Source: a virus. From it: a DNA stretch of 31,514 nt. Below are positions 28,680 to 31,514 of this stretch, in pieces. Position 1 is the stretch's first letter, and every line of letters starts with the position of its first letter. Location: IMG/VR virus record IMGVR_UViG_3300028027_000010, positions 1 to 31,514 of that record. The stretch is one strand, 5' to 3'. The position numbers and the translations under genes were made by a program. The notes beneath the pieces are model-generated. The model was not told the origin of the DNA. It did no database searches and saw nothing but the letters and a program-made list of their open reading frames with translations.

Positions 28680-29070
28680 TTTCATTTAATTTTTTATATC
28701 TACCTTCTGCAATCCATCTTTTGACACGTAGTAACTTGTAAAGACTTGTGCAGTTGTTTACATCGTCAATAATGTTTCTAGGCTTGTGAATGTACTTAGA
28801 ATCAATCAGGAACACCATATACTCTCTTATCACATCCAAGTATTCGTCTTTGTTGTACTCTAGAAGATTCTTGTGAGTGTTTATATTATGGATTACACTA
28901 GCGTGATGCTGATTAAAGTAAGAACCTATTTCGTTAAATGTTAGTTCCTCTTTTCGTAGTTGATTCATAAGAAAACACTTCTTGTAAATGTGCTGCTTCT
29001 TTCTGCATCGTTTGTTTAGTTCGTCCCTTTCAATAAGGTAAGTTACTCGTTCTATTAAATCGTTTTTCAT
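28660..29070 (-). CDS. DnaA domain IV-like helical DNA-binding protein
   Basis: 136 residues, basic. The middle, KCFLMNQLRKEELTFNEIGS then YFNQHHASVIHNINTHKNLL (32-71), resembles the DnaA domain IV DNA-binding signature (a helix, then GxxxxxxxHxSVxxxxxxxx); the HHASVIHNI core is close to the DHSTVxxA motif. No ATPase domain is present, so it is not a full DnaA. It may bind the phage origin or a promoter, or recruit host DnaA. It is followed by the interlocking RNA and the nucleotide genes. Confidence 0.72.
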   Translation of the reverse strand: MKNDLIERVTYLIERDELNKRCRKKQHIYKKCFLMNQLRKEELTFNEIGSYFNQHHASVIHNINTHKNLLEYNKDEYLDVIREYMVFLIDSKYIHKPRNIIDDVNNCTSLYKLLRVKRWIAEGRYKKLNEIESVTE

Positions 29071-29074
29071 TAGG

Positions 29075-29227
29075 TTAAAATTTAAATTCTTGTATGTGAA
29101 AACTACCCATATTGAATCTGCCTGATTCTATTAAGTCCATCTTTTTCCAATAGCATAAACTCTTAGATGTGAATATCCACTCCTGTACTGTTGCTAATCC
29201 TATTTTGTATGTTAGTTTGTATTTCAT
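29075..29227 (-). CDS. 50-residue protein
   Basis: MKYKLTYKIGLATVQEWIFT, then SKSLCYWKKMDLIESGRFNM and GSFHIQEFKF. A beta-helix-beta pattern with a basic Trp/Cys turn, similar to small phage proteins of the KYKVxYKxGxxxVxEWxFTSKxxCxWKK type I recall from flavobacterial phages, with unknown role. Its ATG overlaps the previous stop as ATGA, and the gap to the next gene is 4 nt. Confidence 0.6.
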   Translation of the reverse strand: MKYKLTYKIGLATVQEWIFTSKSLCYWKKMDLIESGRFNMGSFHIQEFKF

Positions 29228-29643
29228 AATTTCTCGTTAAATTTAATTTCACATATTCTCTTGTACAATTCCTCATTGAATGTACCTCTAATGTATTCGT
29301 GTGATGTACCATAGTAACTCCAATCTTGTTCGTTTCTATCTAAATATCTTTGTTTTTCTAGTGCTTCTTCGTAAAGCCACAAAGTGTTGTTTCTAAATTC
29401 AATGGCTTTTTCTTGTAACCATTCGCAGTAAGATTCTGTAATCTCAATAGTTCCTGATTCATCTTCCGTTTCGTGGAAATAAGTACCACGCAAAGGCTTT
29501 AAAGTAAAGTCTAAAACTACACCACTGTACTCATCCTCTAGCCAATCAAAGTCACATATAACATTGTAGTAGTATTCGCCGTAAACGTAGTCTAGTTCCA
29601 TTTTATATGGAGTCAATTTGTGTTCTGTTATTTCAAAAAACAT
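29224..29643 (-). CDS. 139-residue acidic protein of unknown function
   Basis: MFFEITEHKLTPYKMELDYV, then YGEYYYNVICDFDWLEDEYS, GVVLDFTLKPLRGTYFHETE and ESYCEWLQEKAIEFRNNTLW. It is rich in Glu, Asp, Tyr and Trp, with a beta-rich N-half and a helical C-half. Acidic early phage proteins sometimes mimic DNA, but no such function can be shown here. An ATGA overlap links it to the 50-residue gene. Confidence 0.65.
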   Translation of the reverse strand: MFFEITEHKLTPYKMELDYVYGEYYYNVICDFDWLEDEYSGVVLDFTLKPLRGTYFHETEDESGTIEITESYCEWLQEKAIEFRNNTLWLYEEALEKQRYLDRNEQDWSYYGTSHEYIRGTFNEELYKRICEIKFNEKL

Positions 29644-29644
29644 A

Positions 29645-29842
29645 TTATTTATTTTTAGTGATTAGTTCTCCGTATTTCTCTAGTACAGGTGATTGAACGT
29701 GTACAGGAATATCTTGTATTACTTTGTCTTGTTTAATGTGGTTTGGAGCAGTGCTTAAAAAAAAGTACATTACTACCCAAAATAAAGCGACAGGAATTAA
29801 CGTGTCCATTGCATCTCTTTGTAATTCTGTTAAATTTTTCAT
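29645..29842 (-). CDS. 65-residue single-span membrane protein
   Basis: MKNLTELQRDAMDTLIPVAL, then FWVVMYFFLSTAPNHIKQDK. Residues 15-31 form one transmembrane helix; the tail (about 34 residues) is soluble and mixed in charge. The start overlaps the 54-residue gene as ATGA. It is early in the transcription order and could act at the host inner membrane, for example in superinfection exclusion; nothing shows this directly. Confidence 0.65.
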   Translation of the reverse strand: MKNLTELQRDAMDTLIPVALFWVVMYFFLSTAPNHIKQDKVIQDIPVHVQSPVLEKYGELITKNK

Positions 29843-30003
29843 AGTTCAAGTTTTTTAATTAATTGTGATATTGTTGCTAATCGTGTTCCTGCAGCTTCTG
29901 TTCCTGAGTGGTCAATTCCAAAAGCATCGTACATTTCCATATACTCATTAAATAATACTTCGTGTTCTTGTAGTATTAAGTCAATCATTTGTTGTTTTTT
30001 CAT
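29839..30003 (-). CDS. 54-residue helical early protein
   Basis: MKKQQMIDLILQEHEVLFNE, then YMEMYDAFGIDHSGTEAAGT and RLATISQLIKKLEL. It is all helical and acidic. The LILQEHExLFNEYMEMxDxFGIDHxxT pattern, with an ending like the MKxxLxKxIxxL tail, is known to me from many phages without a function. It is the first gene after the main early promoter (30037-30069), with a short AT-rich leader. Confidence 0.65.
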   Translation of the reverse strand: MKKQQMIDLILQEHEVLFNEYMEMYDAFGIDHSGTEAAGTRLATISQLIKKLEL

Positions 30004-30036
30004 AGCGTTTTAATTAGTTTGTGAATTAATTATATG

Positions 30037-30069
30037 CAAATATAAAAATAAGGTTTCAATTATGAACAA
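30037..30069 (-). promoter_or_regulatory. Main early promoter TTG-N22-TATATTTG
   Basis: -33 TTG at 30069-30067 and -7 TATATTTG at 30044-30037, spacing 22, followed by C as in the flavobacterial TAnnTTTGY form. An A-rich tract lies directly upstream. The first gene starts at 30003, so the leader is about 25-30 nt. It probably drives the early genes. Confidence 0.75.
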
Positions 30070-30130
30070 TTTTTTTTAATTATTTTACATTTATTTTTAA
30101 AATGCTTGATTTTATTGGGAAAAATTATAC

Positions 30131-30170
30131 GTGAAAACTACTTAATTTAGGTGAAATTGACTTAATTATA
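30131..30170. repeat. Tandem 20-bp imperfect repeats in the control region
   Basis: Two adjacent units, GTGAAAACTACTTAATTTAG and GTGAAATTGACTTAATTATA (14 of 20 identical), both with GTGAAA and ACTTAATT. The 20-bp period is about two helical turns, as expected for paired binding sites on one DNA face. Confidence 0.6.
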
Positions 30171-30188
30171 CATTATAGCATATAAAAA

Positions 30189-30217
30189 TGTCGCAAATAT
30201 CTGCTAAATATGCGACA
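30189..30217. repeat. Inverted repeat TGTCGCA-N15-TGCGACA
   Basis: A perfect 7-bp dyad (30189-30195 with 30211-30217) with a 15-nt AT-rich spacer, followed on the minus strand by T5. It could be an operator for a dimeric regulator or a weak second terminator; the long spacer favours an operator. Confidence 0.55.
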
Positions 30218-30248
30218 CAATTATTTGTAGAACTGTGAAGGGTGCTAT

Positions 30249-30276
30249 AAAAAAAAGGGATGCCTTTCGACACCCC
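30249..30276 (-). terminator. Strong intrinsic terminator with GNRA tetraloop
   Basis: Minus-strand GGGGTGTC-GAAA-GGCATCCC (8 bp including two G-U), then eight T. It ends the late transcript after the metallophosphoesterase. Confidence 0.9.
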
Positions 30277-30304
30277 TCAACTAAAACCAAATAACTATGA
30301 GTTG

Positions 30305-30337
30305 CAAATATACTAAAATATGTGGGATATCCTACAA
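30305..30337 (-). promoter_or_regulatory. Promoter TTG-N22-TATATTTG at the end of the metallophosphoesterase gene
   Basis: TTTG at 30338-30335 and TATATTTG at 30312-30305, the TTG-to-box spacing 22, the same as in the main early promoter. Transcription from it would meet the terminator at 30276-30249 after about 50 nt. Confidence 0.65.
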
Positions 30338-31347
30338 ACTTGTCCAAATTCTTTATGATGCAGGAATCCTTCAACTGCTTTTGGGGCGTGAACGTATCCC
30401 GATTTGTGATGCCAAGAGTCTGTCCCTGAGGGACTTCTAAGTGATTCTACACACACAGACATTATATCTTTACTTGTTTTGTGGTGAACGTGGTGAGTAT
30501 AAATGTAACGATGTTTAGATAAGCTCCATTCGTGAGGAAACTCGGTTGCCAACAATAAAGGCAAGTCTGCTTGTTTAGCTCCGTCCCCGTGAGTAGTTCC
30601 AATTAGATTCTTTCCATATAAAAATCCTTTGCGATGAGCAATGCTACAATCAAAAGTAATATTATCACAATTTCTAAACCACGTTTGTATGCAATCCGCA
30701 AGGAAGAAGCCGTGTGTATAGTCGTGATTAGATGGATTAAAGGTAAAATGCACATCAGCAATAGATAGCAAAGTTTCCAAGATGTCAACATATAAGCGTT
30801 TTGCGATTAGAAAATTAGAATACCACATTCCGTCTGTGTCTTGTGGCGTTCCTCCCGTTGTAGTTCTTTTAGGAGTATCAATATGAAGTATATCGTTTCC
30901 TCCAATAAATAAAATCTTGTCAATGTTAAACCCTGCACACTTGTCAAGTATTCCTTGAACACCTTCTTTAACACGTTTAACTGCTATTTGATTATTATAC
31001 TCCTCACCTGTTTCAAATGCTTCGCAGAGCTTTCCGATATGGATGTCAGCAGGGTCAACCACAAGTAAGTGTCCGTCTGTTGATGGATTTCTAAAAATAG
31101 TAGGGTACTCAGGCTTAAAATCTCTAATGTCTTGTAAGACTTGTTCTTGTAATTGCTTGTAGTTTGTTTCTTCTGATTCTTTAAAGTTCGGATTTTTAAA
31201 GAACAATGATGCGTTTTTAGACTTTAACCATCCGTGTTTTACATCTGAATCATCTAAACCAAGTTCGTTGGATTCACGCTTAATTGCTCTGTATTGTTTA
31301 ACTACTTCAAATTCATCGTGACTTATTCTTGGTCTAAAGTTACCCAT
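30313..31347 (-). CDS. Calcineurin-like metallophosphoesterase
   Basis: 344 residues with the full metallophosphoesterase series: VVDPADIHIGK (DxH; about 96-106), FIGGNDILHID (GGND), FNPSNHDYTHG (NHD), GTTHGDGAKQ and YTHHVHHKTS (GHxH-like). These residues bind two metals that hydrolyse phosphoesters, possibly of DNA, RNA or nucleotides. The N-terminal about 90 residues look like an added helical/basic part (MGNFRPRISHDEFEVVKQYR). Phages of Bacteroidetes often carry this gene near the late-early boundary. It is last in the late transcript, 3 nt after the spanin, and is followed by a terminator. Substrate unknown. Confidence 0.85.
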   Translation of the reverse strand: MGNFRPRISHDEFEVVKQYRAIKRESNELGLDDSDVKHGWLKSKNASLFFKNPNFKESEETNYKQLQEQVLQDIRDFKPEYPTIFRNPSTDGHLLVVDPADIHIGKLCEAFETGEEYNNQIAVKRVKEGVQGILDKCAGFNIDKILFIGGNDILHIDTPKRTTTGGTPQDTDGMWYSNFLIAKRLYVDILETLLSIADVHFTFNPSNHDYTHGFFLADCIQTWFRNCDNITFDCSIAHRKGFLYGKNLIGTTHGDGAKQADLPLLLATEFPHEWSLSKHRYIYTHHVHHKTSKDIMSVCVESLRSPSGTDSWHHKSGYVHAPKAVEGFLHHKEFGQVCRISHIF

Positions 31348-31350
31348 ATA

Positions 31351-31514
31351 TTAAAGTTTAGTGAGAAGTTTTATCCTACTTCTAAAGGTTTCGCTTAAGG
31401 TCAACCTAACAAGGAATCCTATAATAAATGCCAATACTACAATAAACCAATTGATTTTTGTCTTAGTTATGTATTTATTTTGGTATTTTACCTTCTGAGC
31501 TTCCGCTTTTATGT
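31351..31514 (-). CDS. Unimolecular spanin (C-terminal end across the circular join)
   Basis: The end of the gene whose start is at 416. On the circle, codons run from 416 to 1 and then from 31387 to the TAA at 31353-31351 (416 + 37 = 453 nt, 151 codons). The region 31388-31514 repeats positions 1-127. It encodes the transmembrane helix and the short basic tail, ending FRSRIKLLTKL. The stop is 3 nt from the metallophosphoesterase ATG. Confidence 0.8.
   Translation of the reverse strand, partial: IKAEAQKVKYQNKYITKTKINWFIVVLAFIIGFLVRLTLSETFRSRIKLLTKL
31388..31514. repeat. Right copy of 127-bp terminal overlap
   Basis: Base-for-base identical to positions 1-127. It shows that the molecule is circular or circularly permuted as assembled. 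Confidence 0.95.

Larger units (their letters stand above)
30004..30248. promoter_or_regulatory. Intergenic control region (245 bp, AT-rich)
   Basis: The rest of the 309-bp gap, apart from the terminator and promoter at its right end, holds no ORF worth calling. It has the early promoter (30037-30069), an A-tract next to it (30070-30080 on the minus strand), tandem 20-bp repeats (30131-30170) and an inverted repeat (30189-30217). It could also hold the origin of replication; no classical origin motif is seen. Confidence 0.55.

Noticed and set aside
30603-30791. Second minus-strand frame of 62 codons inside the metallophosphoesterase, with hydrophobic stretch
   Set aside because: Overlaps catalytic motifs of a clear gene in another frame; the hydrophobicity is a by-product of the frame.
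1-31514. tRNA genes, CRISPR arrays, insertion sequences
   Set aside because: No cloverleaf with a T-loop and acceptor pair, no regular direct-repeat array and no transposase ORF was seen on reading both strands.

Overview
The window is a complete circular genome of a tailed bacteriophage, almost certainly infecting a member of the Bacteroidetes (Flavobacterium-like). The first 127 bases reappear exactly as the last 127 bases, so the unique genome is 31,387 bp. One gene, a spanin, reads straight through the join. The host guess rests on strong AT richness, the absence of Shine-Dalgarno sites (starts are preceded by A-rich leaders), promoters of the Bacteroidetes form TTG-N(21-22)-TAnnTTTG, and protein families typical of flavobacterial phages. 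No tRNA, CRISPR, integrase or clear lysogeny repressor is seen, so a lytic lifestyle is likely. A tape measure protein, a tail-assembly-chaperone frameshift pair and baseplate-type proteins point to a long-tailed, siphovirus-like particle.

Every credible gene is on the minus strand, so transcription runs from high to low coordinates. Early/middle block (about 30.0 to 20.4 kb): a control region at 30.0-30.3 kb, small unknown proteins, a DnaA-domain-IV-like protein, a nucleotide module (DUF6378-like protein, thymidylate synthase-family enzyme, MazG), a PD-(D/E)XK nuclease, a replisome organizer, a DnaB/RecA-type ATPase, a recombination module (NinG, Erf annealing protein, YqaJ-type exonuclease), a string of tiny accessory genes sharing one repeated start cassette, a small protein with an SSB-like acidic tip and a small HTH-like protein, closed by a terminator at 20.4 kb. 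Late block (20.3 kb down to 1 and across the join to 30.25 kb): a sigma-factor-like protein, two small genes, TerS and TerL, then the tail genes, then the prohead protease, scaffold, capsid and another major structural protein, then the portal and connector, then holin, endolysin, a broken GIY-YIG homing endonuclease, a single-gene (u-type) spanin and a metallophosphoesterase, ending at a GNRA-loop terminator.

The most interesting signals are these. (1) A two-part motif, TGCAACA-N16-GTTTATA, stands with invariant spacing directly before four late genes, and a relative stands before the sigma-like gene; this suggests a phage-specific late promoter class. (2) At 28.6 kb a short promoter-to-terminator unit encodes an RNA that can form interlocking (kissing or pseudoknot) helices ahead of the nucleotide genes. 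(3) The tail assembly chaperone has an in-frame T TTT TTT slippery heptamer leading into a second frame that almost fully overlaps the zero-frame C-terminus. (4) The genome is closed by a lipobox plus C-terminal transmembrane spanin spanning the join. (5) The thymidylate synthase-family enzyme has Asp where E. coli ThyA has Asn177, as in dCMP hydroxymethylases. The head genes lie after the tail genes, with the portal last, which is not the usual siphovirus order.
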